NCBI GenBank assembly: GCA_043743105.1
Contig: JAYTXD010000038.1
Location: forward strand, 1 to 25,578
DNA from: RYN-417 sp043743105
GTDB lineage: Bacteria > Patescibacteriota > Saccharimonadia > Saccharimonadales > JACDBH01
DNA: 25,578 nucleotides
Direction of reading: 5' to 3'
Position 1 is the stretch's first letter, and each line of letters opens with the position of its first letter. Shown piece by piece: positions 1-7,384 of this stretch. The notes under the pieces are model-generated. The model worked only from the letters and a program-made list of their open reading frames with translations. It was not told where the DNA came from and did not search any database. The position numbers and the translations under genes were made by a program.

Positions 1-2293
1 CGAACAATTCGCCTGGTGCGCCGTCATCATACTCACCAACCGTAAAGTAACCGTCTAAGTCTGCAAGCTCAAAATGGTAGGTCTTGCTGTTGCGAACACG
101 TGGCAGTTTGCGACGGACCGCTCCCCGAACAATTATTTTGTCATTGGTAGTTTCAACTGCATCAGCAATCGGTGCGGCTGCGACTTTGACAGTCTCATTA
201 TTGGCGTTGCCACCTTTTTTAAGCATAGAAAGCGGTTGGCCAACTTTACAGTTATCACGGTAGATAGCGACAGCCTTAAGGCCCATCTTCCAAGAGTCCG
301 TATGGAGCTGTTCAATTTCTTCAACCGTGACTTCTTCTGGCATGTTGACGGTTTTGCTAATAGCACCACTGAGGAATGGTTGCACAGCAGCCATCATCTT
401 GACGTGCCCTGTGTAGTGAATAGCGTTGTCACCCATCGAACATGCAAAGACTGCTTCGTGATCTTTTTTAAGGTGCGGTGCACCCAGAATAGTCTTTTCG
501 TCGTCAATATATTTTACGATTTCGTCGGCTTGTTTCTTGGTGTACCCAAGCGTCTTTAGGGCACGCGGTACGGTTTGGTTCACGATAGTCATCGTGCCAC
601 CACCAACTAATTTCTTAAACTTTACGAGGCCAAGGTCCGGCTCAATGCCGGTCGTATCGCAGTCCATCATAAAACCAATCGTACCGGTTGGCGCAAGCAC
701 CGAAGCTTGTGCATTCCGGACACCGTAGAGTTCACCGAGTTCAACTGCATCGTCCCAAGCGCTGGCTGCAGCGCTCAAAAGCTCTTCGGCAACTAAGCTG
801 GCGTTAATTTTGGACACTTCTTCACGGTGCATTCTAAGCACGTTTAGCATGCCGTCGCGGTCCTTATGAAAACCAGCAAACGGACCAACTTGGCGAGCCA
901 AGCGAGCGCTGGTAGCATAAGCCTGCCCCGTCATGAGTGCCGTGATAGAAGCAGCAATAGCACGCCCTTCTTCTGAGTCATATGGCAGTCCCATTGCCAT
1001 TAAAAGTGCGCCGAGGTTGGCATAACCAAGCCCAAGTTGGCGGAAGGCCTTGGTATTTTTGGTGATGTTTTCGGTAGGATATTCTGAGTAACCAACCAAG
1101 ATTTCTTGGGCAGTAAACACTACTTCAACCGTGTGCTTGAATGACTCAATGTCAAAGCTAAAGTCGTCATTAAGGTAATGCAACAAGTTGATGCTGGCCA
1201 AGTTACAGGCTGAGTTGTCGATGTGCATATATTCGCTGCACGGGTTGCTGCCATTGATGCGTCCAGCATTTGGCGTGGTGTGCCACTTGTTAATGGTGGT
1301 ATCAAACTGCAAACCGGGGTCGGCACATTCCCATGCGGCCTCGGCAATTTGGCGCCACAATGCGCGAGCTTTGATTGTCTGAACAACCCTACCATTGGTG
1401 ACGGCTACTAGGTTGTAGTCTTCGTCGTTTTCGACAGCTTGCATAAAATCGTCATCAACACGTACGGAGTTGTTAGCGTTTTGGTACTGAACGCTATAGC
1501 TATCTTTGCCATCAAGGTCCATGTCAAAACCGTTGTTTTTTAAGACCCAGGCTTTACGCTCTTCTTTGGCCTTGCACCAAATAAATTCTTCGACGTCAGG
1601 GTGGTTAACATTTAAAATAACCATCTTGGCGGCACGGCGTGTCTTGCCACCGCTCTTAATAGCCCCGGCGCTGGCGTCGGCACCGCGCATAAAGCTTAGG
1701 GGGCCACTGGCAGTACCAGCACTCTTGCCTAGTTGTTCCTTGGAAGAACGAATTGGACTAATGTTAATGCCAGAACCTGAGCCGCCCTTAAAGATCATAC
1801 CTTCTTCGGTGTACCAGTTTAAAATTGCCGGCATGGTGTCTTCGACCGCCAAAATAAAACAGGCGCTGGCTTGCTGGGTGCGACTTTGGGCGCCAATATT
1901 AAACCACACCGGGCTGTTAAAGGCTGCGCGCTGTGAAGCAAGAATAAACTTAAGTTCTTCCCTAAAATCTTCGCCCTCTGTCTCGGTTTCGAAATAGCCC
2001 TCTTGCATACCCTGACGCGTAATAGTGTCGGCCACACGGTCGATCAGGTCCTTTAAAGATCCTTCACGGCCAGCATCGCCAGGCGTGCCAGTAAAGTACT
2101 TTTGCGCCACGATATTGATTGCGTTCATTGACCAGTTTTCTGGGAACTCAACGCCGAGCTGTTCAAAAACCGGCTGTTTGGTCATTGGATTAACGATAAC
2201 AGAGTCACGACCGACCCATTTGAATGCGTCATACGCTTTAGATTTCGGCTTTGTAAAGAGGCGTCGAACCCCTAGGCCTGTTGCTTGTGCCAT
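1..2293 (-). CDS. nrdJ: Class II (B12-dependent) ribonucleotide reductase, 3' end cut by window
   Basis: Reduces ribonucleotides to deoxyribonucleotides with adenosylcobalamin as radical source; cytoplasmic. About 764 codons are visible and the frame runs off the left edge, so the C-terminus is missing. The translation shows the glycine-rich GGSGSGINISP segment near residue 170, NPCSEY near residue 350 followed by SACNLASINL, and APTGTIGFMMDCDTTGIEPD further on. These are signatures of the vitamin-B12-dependent family rather than NrdA or NrdD. The start is ATG at 2293, with GAGGG about 8 nt upstream. The gene for its regulator, nrdR, ends 170 bp upstream on the same strand. The promoter and a possible leader hairpin lie between them. 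A class II enzyme needs no oxygen and no small subunit, but the cell must obtain cobalamin. Identity is secure. Confidence 0.95.
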   Translation of the reverse strand, partial: MAQATGLGVRRLFTKPKSKAYDAFKWVGRDSVIVNPMTKQPVFEQLGVEFPENWSMNAINIVAQKYFTGTPGDAGREGSLKDLIDRVADTITRQGMQEGYFETETEGEDFREELKFILASQRAAFNSPVWFNIGAQSRTQQASACFILAVEDTMPAILNWYTEEGMIFKGGSGSGINISPIRSSKEQLGKSAGTASGPLSFMRGADASAGAIKSGGKTRRAAKMVILNVNHPDVEEFIWCKAKEERKAWVLKNNGFDMDLDGKDSYSVQYQNANNSVRVDDDFMQAVENDEDYNLVAVTNGRVVQTIKARALWRQIAEAAWECADPGLQFDTTINKWHTTPNAGRINGSNPCSEYMHIDNSACNLASINLLHYLNDDFSFDIESFKHTVEVVFTAQEILVGYSEYPTENITKNTKAFRQLGLGYANLGALLMAMGLPYDSEEGRAIAASITALMTGQAYATSARLARQVGPFAGFHKDRDGMLNVLRMHREEVSKINASLVAEELLSAAASAWDDAVELGELYGVRNAQASVLAPTGTIGFMMDCDTTGIEPDLGLVKFKKLVGGGTMTIVNQTVPRALKTLGYTKKQADEIVKYIDDEKTILGAPHLKKDHEAVFACSMGDNAIHYTGHVKMMAAVQPFLSGAISKTVNMPEEVTVEEIEQLHTDSWKMGLKAVAIYRDNCKVGQPLSMLKKGGNANNETVKVAAAPIADAVETTNDKIIVRGAVRRKLPRVRNSKTYHFELADLDGYFTVGEYDDGAPGELF

Positions 2294-2342
2294 AAAAACT
2301 ACCCTCACTTATTTTGTTATTTTTAATGATTTTTGTCTTAGA

Positions 2343-2375
2343 GTTACTTTTTGCCACCGGTCTCTAGGCGGTAAC
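2343..2375 (-). promoter_or_regulatory. Possible hairpin in the nrdJ 5' leader
   Basis: On the minus strand an outer GTTA/TAAC pair (2372-2375 with 2343-2346) encloses an inner five-pair stem (2367-2371 with 2354-2358, one G-U) and an 8-nt loop. It lies between the predicted nrdJ promoter and the start codon. I see no convincing cobalamin-riboswitch core. It may be a small regulatory leader or chance. Confidence 0.25.
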
Positions 2376-2404
2376 AAATAAGTCTGCTCTCCTCTAGCCT
2401 TTAT

Positions 2405-2434
2405 ATCATATACAAGCTAATGGGGAGCCGTCAA
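2405..2434 (-). promoter_or_regulatory. Predicted nrdJ promoter
   Basis: Minus-strand TTGACG (2429-2434), 18-bp spacer, TATGAT (2405-2410): good matches to -35 and -10 boxes. It implies an RNA leader of roughly 105 nt before the nrdJ start. Confidence 0.5.
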
Positions 2435-2463
2435 CTACCTTATAAACAACTCTGTTATAAGCT

Positions 2464-2994
2464 CTAAGCGTTGACGTCTTTGCTGCCGGCCGCGGGCGCT
2501 GGAGCTAACTTTGCCTCAAGATCCTTCCGAAGCTCTGCGTCCCGGTATTTCTTGACCACACCGAGTTCCCGTTCAAATCCTGCAATGTCCTTAAAGCGTC
2601 GGTAGACACTTGCGAACCGGACATATGCCACTTCATTGAGCGCGGCGAGTTCGTCCATCGCATATTGGCCAATTGCCTGGGTGGAGATATCGGTCTCGCC
2701 ACAGCCGTACAGCTTGTCCTCTATGCGCGTCACCAGCTGCTCAAGCTCCACACTTGTGACTGGTGTCTTTTGGCATGCCCGGTACAGGCCAGCCAAGAGC
2801 TTCTCGCGGTCAAACAGTTCCCGTGTGTCATCGTTCTTCACAACGATTAGCTGGGGCCGTTCAATCCGTTCATAGGTTGTAAATCTATGTCCGCAGGCTA
2901 TACATTCACGGCGGCGGCGGATGGCTTTATTATCCGCGACATCGCGTGACTCGACGACTTTTGAGTCGTTCGAAGTACACTGACTACACTTCAT
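2464..2994 (-). CDS. nrdR: Transcriptional repressor NrdR
   Basis: Zinc-ribbon plus ATP-cone repressor of ribonucleotide reductase genes; it senses ATP/dATP. The 176-residue product begins MKCSQC and has the four zinc cysteines at about residues 3, 6, 31 and 34 (CSQC and CIAC). The basic NKAIRRRREC stretch follows the usual pattern, and then comes the ATP-cone (RPQLIVVKNDD, GLYRAC, DELAALNEVAYVRFASVYR). I chose ATG 2994 because it starts at the conserved zinc ribbon and has GTGAGGA just upstream. A longer in-frame start at 3189 would add unrelated residues. The Ala-rich C-terminal tail makes it slightly longer than the usual ~150 residues. It lies directly upstream of its expected target nrdJ. 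Confidence 0.95.
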   Translation of the reverse strand: MKCSQCTSNDSKVVESRDVADNKAIRRRRECIACGHRFTTYERIERPQLIVVKNDDTRELFDREKLLAGLYRACQKTPVTSVELEQLVTRIEDKLYGCGETDISTQAIGQYAMDELAALNEVAYVRFASVYRRFKDIAGFERELGVVKKYRDAELRKDLEAKLAPAPAAGSKDVNA

Positions 2995-3044
2995 GTATTC
3001 CTCACTTAATTTTAGTTTGAATGTACTACCCCTGATGGCCTCTA

Positions 3045-3100
3045 TAACCACATATGGTGTATGTGCTAATGATAATACCCCCACCACTAGCGCTTTACAA
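3045..3100 (-). promoter_or_regulatory. nrdR promoter with a NrdR-box-like site
   Basis: Minus strand: TTGTAA (3095-3100), 17-bp spacer, TATTAT (3072-3077). About 11 bp further down, at 3045-3060, is a near-palindrome containing ACACCATATGTGGT. By eye it matches 11 of 16 positions of the published NrdR-box consensus (acaCwAtATaTwGtgt). Its place just after the start of transcription fits autorepression. The usual second box is not obvious. Confidence 0.45.
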
Positions 3101-3125
3101 GAAAAATCTAATGTAAAATAAACAT

Positions 3126-3139
3126 ACAGCTTAAGCTGT
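3126..3139. promoter_or_regulatory. 14-bp perfect palindrome between divergent genes
   Basis: ACAGCTTAAGCTGT is a perfect palindrome about 20 bp before the start of the broken plus-strand gene and about 130 bp upstream of nrdR. It is a possible binding site for a dimeric regulator; the binder is unknown. Confidence 0.25.
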
Positions 3140-3159
3140 TTAACAGAGGTGGAACAGCC

Positions 3160-3510
3160 TTGAAAAATCATCATATATTTATCAAGCATCGCTAACCAGA
3201 AGCTCAGATACTACTATACAATGCAGTAGAAGCTGCCGCCCAATATGGTGGGTTTGTTATTGTAACTTCAAACTTTACTGACCCCTTCTTGCTTGTCGAA
3301 AAACAAGCGGAACCTACAGACGAAGAGACAATAGTTCGGGACGCTATAATTGAAAGAGAACTCCCTGAAATCGCTGCAAAAATTAATAACCAGCGCAATG
3401 ATGCAGCCCAAAAAATAAGCGAGAGTTTAAGAAGTCGTATGGTCGCCGGTTTTAAGTTAATTGAATTTAGCGGTGAAGACCGAAGGGTTGAAAAATCTTT
3501 TTGGAATTAA
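3160..3510 (+). pseudogene. Small unknown gene broken by an in-frame stop
   Basis: A TTG at 3160 preceded by AGAGGTGG at good spacing opens a frame that meets TAA at 3193-3195. The same frame then stays open to TAA at 3508-3510. The downstream part reads like protein: VEAAAQYGGFVIVTSNF near the start, an acidic/charged helix-like middle (residues such as EPTDEETIVRDAIIERELPE) and KLIEFSGEDRR near the end. No ATG, GTG or good ribosome site restarts it; the in-frame TTG at 3289 has no Shine-Dalgarno. I do not recognise the family. A strong terminator follows at 3550. A nonsense mutation in a ~116-codon gene is the simplest reading; a sequencing error is possible. Confidence 0.4.
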
Positions 3511-3549
3511 TAGTTCAATCTACTAGATACTTATAGTACGCATTGTTCT

Positions 3550-3584
3550 AATAATAAAAACCTTTTTCGGGGGTTTTTATTATT
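3550..3584. terminator. Strong Rho-independent terminator, usable both ways
   Basis: AATAATAAAAACC pairs with GGTTTTTATTATT, with U-rich tracts on both strands. On plus it would end the broken 3160 gene; on minus it ends the transcript through the toxin gene. It begins exactly at the stop codon of an ftsZ-tail-like sequence, where the original ftsZ terminator might be expected. Confidence 0.75.
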
Positions 3585-3645
3585 TCTTGTCGTCTTGCTT
3601 GCGATTCAAACGGCGGAGTAATGATGGCTTTTCAAGCTCCCCAAC
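3580..3645 (-). repeat. ftsZ 3'-end-like repeat, copy 3
   Basis: In minus-strand translation this reads ELEKPSLLRRLNRKQDDKK then TAA, nearly the FtsZ C-terminal peptide EKPSFLRRLKRHKDEDKK. At DNA level about 32 of 36 bases match the core of the ftsZ end, and the one length difference is a whole codon. It follows the toxin stop codon TAG (3646-3648) in the same frame with no start codon of its own. It looks like a displaced ftsZ 3' end rather than a gene. Confidence 0.7.
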
Positions 3646-3903
3646 CTAGCCATATAACTGAGAATGAGTACCAATCTTGTCGAAAATAGCTTCATCGTCT
3701 TTTTGCAGGTATAGCGCCCGGTAGTCCCCAGTAATGTTTACGCTTCTGTAGGCCGAGTATTTGCCCTTGAGCGCGTGGTTGCGCAATTTTGGGTGAAGTG
3801 GGTTGGACCGGAATAAAACAATTCGCTCAAGCAGCTGCAATTTTAATTTGGGTGGCAACTTTTCGGCCTGCCTTACGAATTCTTTCGAATAGGCTATTTT
3901 CAT
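3646..3903 (-). CDS. RelE/YafQ-type toxin
   Basis: An 85-residue RelE-superfamily toxin; members are ribosome-dependent or free mRNA endonucleases. Features seen are MKIAYSKEFVRQAEKLP at the start, a basic centre, LKGKYSAYRSVNITGDYRALY (the family's G-x-Y-R-S-x-R-hydrophobic strand pair) and FDKIGTHSQLYG at the end, which closely follows the RelE C-terminal pattern. The start codon overlaps the antitoxin stop by 4 bp (ATGA), the usual toxin-antitoxin coupling. After its TAG stop the frame continues into an ftsZ-tail-like repeat. Which RelE subfamily it belongs to cannot be settled by eye. Confidence 0.85.
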   Translation of the reverse strand: MKIAYSKEFVRQAEKLPPKLKLQLLERIVLFRSNPLHPKLRNHALKGKYSAYRSVNITGDYRALYLQKDDEAIFDKIGTHSQLYG

Positions 3904-4187
3904 TTCAAACTGAGCTTGTCTGTCAGAAAATCGAGAGCCTCATCGTTATTTTTAAACGGATGATAATTACCAGCCTCAATCTGTTTTCGGGAAGCTGTAA
4001 GCTCCTTAGCGGTCACGGTGTTTGGGACTTCTGGGATGTCAAAAGTTACACTCTGCTCGGCCGTAAACCGCTTTAGCTCATTATTAAGAACCGCGCTAAT
4101 ACTAATCCCCAGCTTGTCAGCCGTTTTGGCGGCAAACTTCTTAAGTTCAGGGTCAGTCTTTAAATTAATTACTGCATATTTAGTCAT
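3900..4187 (-). CDS. RelB/DinJ-type antitoxin
   Basis: A 95-residue partner of the overlapping RelE toxin. The N-terminus (MTKYAVINLKTDPELKKFAAKTADKLGIS) has the alternating strand followed by two helices expected of a RelB/DinJ ribbon-helix-helix DNA-binding domain. The C-terminal half (residues ~55-95) is charged and probably wraps the toxin. It normally represses its own promoter together with the toxin. The start at ATG 4187 is only 6 nt after a TATACT box, so the mRNA may be leaderless. It sits between two ftsZ-tail repeats. Confidence 0.8.
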   Translation of the reverse strand: MTKYAVINLKTDPELKKFAAKTADKLGISISAVLNNELKRFTAEQSVTFDIPEVPNTVTAKELTASRKQIEAGNYHPFKNNDEALDFLTDKLSLK

Positions 4188-4193
4188 ACCAAA

Positions 4194-4221
4194 AGTATAT
4201 ACCTTTGACTAAGATTTGCAA
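4194..4221 (-). promoter_or_regulatory. Predicted relBE promoter
   Basis: TTGCAA (4216-4221), 16-bp spacer, TATACT (4194-4199), then 6 nt to the relB ATG. It lies just downstream of ftsZ-tail copy 2. Confidence 0.5.
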
Positions 4222-4231
4222 ACTTACTGTC

Positions 4232-4276
4232 GTTTTTTATGCGCTTCAAACGGCGGAGGAATGAGCGCTTTTCACC
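4232..4276 (-). repeat. ftsZ 3'-end-like repeat, copy 2
   Basis: The minus-strand frame reads GEKRSFLRRLKRIKND, matching the FtsZ tail EKPSFLRRLKRHKDE. About 28 of 31 bases match the ftsZ 3' end over the core. The frame has a stop just upstream and no start codon, and it ends inside the relB start. It lies between the lone RHH gene and relB. Confidence 0.65.
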
Positions 4277-4278
4277 GT

Positions 4279-4458
4279 TTATTTAGAAGCGGTCTGATGA
4301 AGAATTGAGGCAACAAGTGTCTGATATGGCAAACCCTCTTTTGCAGCACAAGCCTTTAGCTTATAGACATCTCTTTCAGAGAGTCTAATATTGATATATA
4401 TAGTCTTTAAAAAAATCTTTTTATCATCCTCAACAAATGGTACGACATATATAGCCAT
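4279..4458 (-). CDS. Small ribbon-helix-helix protein (CopG/BrnA-like antitoxin)
   Basis: A 59-residue ORF. Residues 20-55 (YINIRLSERDVYKLKACAAK then EGLPYQTLVASILHQ) fit a CopG-type ribbon-helix-helix domain: one strand, then two helices, with the G-x-P-Y-Q-T-L-V turn typical of BrnA-like and other antitoxin proteins. No toxin gene lies next to it, so it is an orphan antitoxin or a free-standing regulator. Its first codons (MAIYVV) lie inside the end of an inverted-repeat element; the ATG is formed by the repeat arm. No clear Shine-Dalgarno is visible. The family call is good; function is unproven. Confidence 0.65.
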   Translation of the reverse strand: MAIYVVPFVEDDKKIFLKTIYINIRLSERDVYKLKACAAKEGLPYQTLVASILHQTASK

Positions 4459-4615
4459 CCCAAATCAAAACATGTCTTTTTGACCGCGCCTGACTGGCCA
4501 TAACTACTGGTTTGCTTCGCACCATATCAACGGATATGCTTTGTTACAAAACCAGTAGTTATGTCTCAGCCATCCATCACTCAAAATTTACACATTTTGT
4601 TTTGGAATGGCTATA
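4450..4615. repeat. 166-bp nested inverted-repeat element (TATAGCC ends)
   Basis: The ends are TATAGCC (4450-4456) and GGCTATA (4609-4615), with about 20 of 25 bases paired in the outer arms. A perfect 15-bp inner stem (4499-4513 with 4549-4563) encloses a 31-nt core (4514-4544) with its own hairpin ATATC-AACG-GATAT. Related elements lie at 10517, 11577 and 19814. It lies between the 405-residue protein gene and the RHH gene, whose start codon is in the left arm. Confidence 0.7.
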
Positions 4616-4639
4616 CGTATTCTTCTGAGGCTGTCTGCC

Positions 4640-5857
4640 TTAACGGTTAATATTTCCACCCTTTTCACGCCCTCTCCTACCCCCTTGTTCTTGTGCCTTT
4701 TTTGAATAGTTATGAGGACGCGGCTGCTTAACCCTGTGGGCAGCAGTCGTCGGTATACCCTGTCCTTTAATACTTTGATTAGGTTGTCTTAGATGTGGCG
4801 TATGGATACGCGACGGTCTCACTCGTGGTAATGGGGGTAGGGGTGGGTTTATATGTATTGTGCCGCCACCGCCTCCACTACGTACACCACTGCTTCTATC
4901 TTCTAGATCAGTAGTTATATTTGGCCCTGTTCGTGATAATGGCACTACTTTAACAGCTGCAATATGATTTGCCCGTGATGATAGTGGTACAGAACCAGTA
5001 CCTACACCTATAGACGGCGGTACAATTGGCAAATGATCAACATTAACATTTACGGGTTCTTCAGTGCCTTTAGTTCTTCGTCGACTAGGTATTATTATCG
5101 GTATAAAAACGATTTTAAATCTCTTCCCGCCACCTGATGAGTTGGAAGAGCCTGTGTTTATTTGGTCACTTATTGCAACATGAGTATCTGCACCATTAAC
5201 TCCAGGGTCAGCAATTTCTTTTGTAGTAGTAACAAGCCGCGTAGTTTGAGAGGCTGGTACATGTTCTACGTGTGCCGGGATAATATTGACGGAATCTCCT
5301 GAGCTCGTTTCCTCTATGAATACAACGCATCGGACAAACCTATGAGACGCTAAGCCGTTCAATACAGTTAGGTCTACTGCGCTTAAATGCCGATAATAAC
5401 CCCTGTTAAATTCTTTTACTAGTTGCACAGGGCTCATATGATTATTGGCAGAAATATTAAATATTGCATTAGCTAATTCATCATCTCGAACCTCTTGGCC
5501 CTGGGCATTAATAATTGGCACGTTAGGTAATGAGCCACTAAGCATTTCTGCTAATCCTGTAGTAACTACACTGCCTCGCTTTGTCGCAAGATCAATATTT
5601 TTTTGGCTAGGAATCCCAAAACCTGGGTTAAGGGTAGTGGGATGTGTATCAGAAGTATCATCTTCGTCAGAAGCAAAACCCGTACAAACTATTTCTTTAA
5701 TTACAGATCCTTTAGTCTGCAATGCCAAAATCGCGTTTACTGCATCATTGAGTGCATTTCCGCTTACCAATTTGTCAGAGTTGGGATCTTGGCTAAATAA
5801 ACGCGCCCATTCCATATAAATATCTGGTATTGGCTTAGGCTTTTCGGTTGTAATCAT
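4640..5857 (-). CDS. Unknown 405-residue Gly/Pro-rich protein downstream of ftsZ
   Basis: I do not recognise this protein. Residues ~1-190 look globular, including KEIVCTGFASDEDD and KNIDLATKRGSVVTTGLAEML near residues 58-107. That spacing weakly recalls an OmpA-like peptidoglycan-binding fold, but no signal peptide is seen. From ~235 on it is low-complexity: an SSNSSGGGKR linker, a hydrophobic VFIPIIIP patch, a GGGGG run, INPPLPPLPR, and a basic Arg/Lys/Gln-rich C-terminus. The ATG at 5857 lacks a clear ribosome site. The frame is open upstream, without any start codon, back to the ftsZ stop TAA (5966-5968), so these 36 codons may once have been coding. It lies in the insertion between ftsZ and a displaced ftsZ 3' end, and probably arrived horizontally. 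Confidence 0.6.
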   Translation of the reverse strand: MITTEKPKPIPDIYMEWARLFSQDPNSDKLVSGNALNDAVNAILALQTKGSVIKEIVCTGFASDEDDTSDTHPTTLNPGFGIPSQKNIDLATKRGSVVTTGLAEMLSGSLPNVPIINAQGQEVRDDELANAIFNISANNHMSPVQLVKEFNRGYYRHLSAVDLTVLNGLASHRFVRCVVFIEETSSGDSVNIIPAHVEHVPASQTTRLVTTTKEIADPGVNGADTHVAISDQINTGSSNSSGGGKRFKIVFIPIIIPSRRRTKGTEEPVNVNVDHLPIVPPSIGVGTGSVPLSSRANHIAAVKVVPLSRTGPNITTDLEDRSSGVRSGGGGGTIHINPPLPPLPRVRPSRIHTPHLRQPNQSIKGQGIPTTAAHRVKQPRPHNYSKKAQEQGGRRGREKGGNINR

Positions 5858-5965
5858 TGCCTGAGCAATTTCTGGTATTGAAATATAGTGGGCAGGAACT
5901 GTTTCAGTAACAGTATGCGTTGTAGTAATAGTATGCTGCGTAAGGAGCCATTTTTGGCTTCTATT

Positions 5966-6028
5966 TTATTTCTTGTCTTCGTCCTTATGACGCTTTAAAC
6001 GGCGGAGGAATGAAGGCTTTTCAAGGTC
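5966..6028 (-). repeat. ftsZ 3'-end repeat, copy 1 (inside the intact gene)
   Basis: This is the last 21 codons of ftsZ (DLEKPSFLRRLKRHKDEDKK and stop). The core (about 31-36 bp around the CTCCGCCGTTT segment) recurs at 4232-4276 and 3580-3645 in the same orientation. The three copies bracket the inserted cassettes. Confidence 0.7.
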
Positions 6029-7291
6029 ATCTTCTTCGTCTTTTCTGTCCATGATACCAAAAAAGCCGGCTGCATCTTTGCCCTTTTTGTTGTCATCACT
6101 GTCTTTATCGTCTACTTCAGATTCCTCGGCTTCAGGCATGTGCCAGATGCTGGGGCCTGTATCATCTTTGTGGAAGTCATTTGCAATATCTTCATTGGTG
6201 GGACGCTCAATGTCCATGTCGAGGTTGGTAACGTCTTCGTCGGTTGTCTTAGCAGTGCTATCACTTGGCGTAGAGTTATCGTCGTCAGATAAGCTAGAGT
6301 TGGTACCAAACGAAGGCTGTGAACGATCCTGGAAGTAGGCCGCATCAAAACCGGTTGCAACCACTGTAATTATCATCTCGCCTTGGAGGTCTGGGTTAAT
6401 GGTGGCACCAAAGATGATGTTGGCGTCAGGATCGGCTGCAGCAGTGATGGCTTCGGCAGCGGTGTTGATTTCGTGCATGGTCATGTCGTTGCCACCAATA
6501 ACATTAAACAGGATGCCACGGGCACCATCAATCGAAACTTCAAGTAGCGGTGACTCGATAGATTGCTGTGCGGCTTCGACGGCACGGTTTTCGCCGCTGG
6601 CGCGTCCAATACCCATCAGCGCACTGCCGGCATTAGTCATAACGGTTTTAACATCGGCAAAGTCGAGGTTAATAAGGCCGTTGACGGTGATAAGATCAGA
6701 TATACCCTGTACACCCTGACGCAATACATCATCAGCAACCTTAAACGCCTCCAATAGCGGCGTGTGACGGTCGATGGTCTGAAGCAAACGGTCGTTTGGG
6801 ATGGTGATAAGTGTATCAACCGACCGGCGGAGACTTTCGATAGCAATTTCGGCATTGCGGCGGCGCTTAACGCCTTCGAAGGCAAACGGCTTGGTAGCAA
6901 AGCCTACAACCAGAGCGCCTGTTTGTTTGGCCATCTCAGCCACCACAGGGCCTGCTCCTGAGCCCGTACCACCACCAGCGCCCAATGTAACAAAGATCAT
7001 GTCGGCACCCTGAAGCGCCTTTGAAATGTCCTCGCGCGATTCTTCGGCGGCTTTTTTGCCAACCAAAGGTTCAGCACCTGCGCCTAAACCACGAGTAGCA
7101 TCATTGCCAATGTGTATTTTGGTTGGGGCAAGCGAATGATGCAAGGCCTGTGCATCAGTGTTAATGGCAACAAAATCGACGCCACCAACGCCTGACTCCA
7201 TCATTCGGTTAATGGCCGCTCCACCGGCACCGCCCACGCCAACCACTAAAATACGGGCAAATGTTTCAATATCTGGGTTTAGCTGTGGCAT
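5966..7291 (-). CDS. ftsZ: Cell division protein FtsZ
   Basis: Tubulin-like GTPase that polymerises into the division ring. The 441-residue product shows the N-terminal nucleotide-binding VGVGGAGGAAINRM (residues ~17-30), the tubulin signature GGGTGSG (106-112), the T7/synergy region NLDFADVKTVM, and a C-terminal domain with IIFGATINPDLQGEM. A long acidic linker (Asp/Glu/Ser-rich, ~320-420) leads to the conserved C-terminal peptide EKPSFLRRLKRH (from ~424), which docks on FtsA and other partners. The start ATG 7291 has AGGAG upstream. It lies 93 bp after ftsA, probably in one transcript. Its 3' end is duplicated downstream. Confidence 0.98.
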   Translation of the reverse strand: MPQLNPDIETFARILVVGVGGAGGAAINRMMESGVGGVDFVAINTDAQALHHSLAPTKIHIGNDATRGLGAGAEPLVGKKAAEESREDISKALQGADMIFVTLGAGGGTGSGAGPVVAEMAKQTGALVVGFATKPFAFEGVKRRRNAEIAIESLRRSVDTLITIPNDRLLQTIDRHTPLLEAFKVADDVLRQGVQGISDLITVNGLINLDFADVKTVMTNAGSALMGIGRASGENRAVEAAQQSIESPLLEVSIDGARGILFNVIGGNDMTMHEINTAAEAITAAADPDANIIFGATINPDLQGEMIITVVATGFDAAYFQDRSQPSFGTNSSLSDDDNSTPSDSTAKTTDEDVTNLDMDIERPTNEDIANDFHKDDTGPSIWHMPEAEESEVDDKDSDDNKKGKDAAGFFGIMDRKDEEDDLEKPSFLRRLKRHKDEDKK

Positions 7292-7384
7292 TGTCTACTC
7301 CTATTTATACTCAATAATTACAGTATAGAGCAACAAATGGTTCCTATCAACCTGGGGAGCACATAAAAGTTGTTTCAGGTCGCG

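Noticed and set aside
2995..3189. Longer NrdR start at 3189
   Set aside because: The added residues lie before the zinc ribbon, would cover the predicted promoter and operator, and have no family counterpart.
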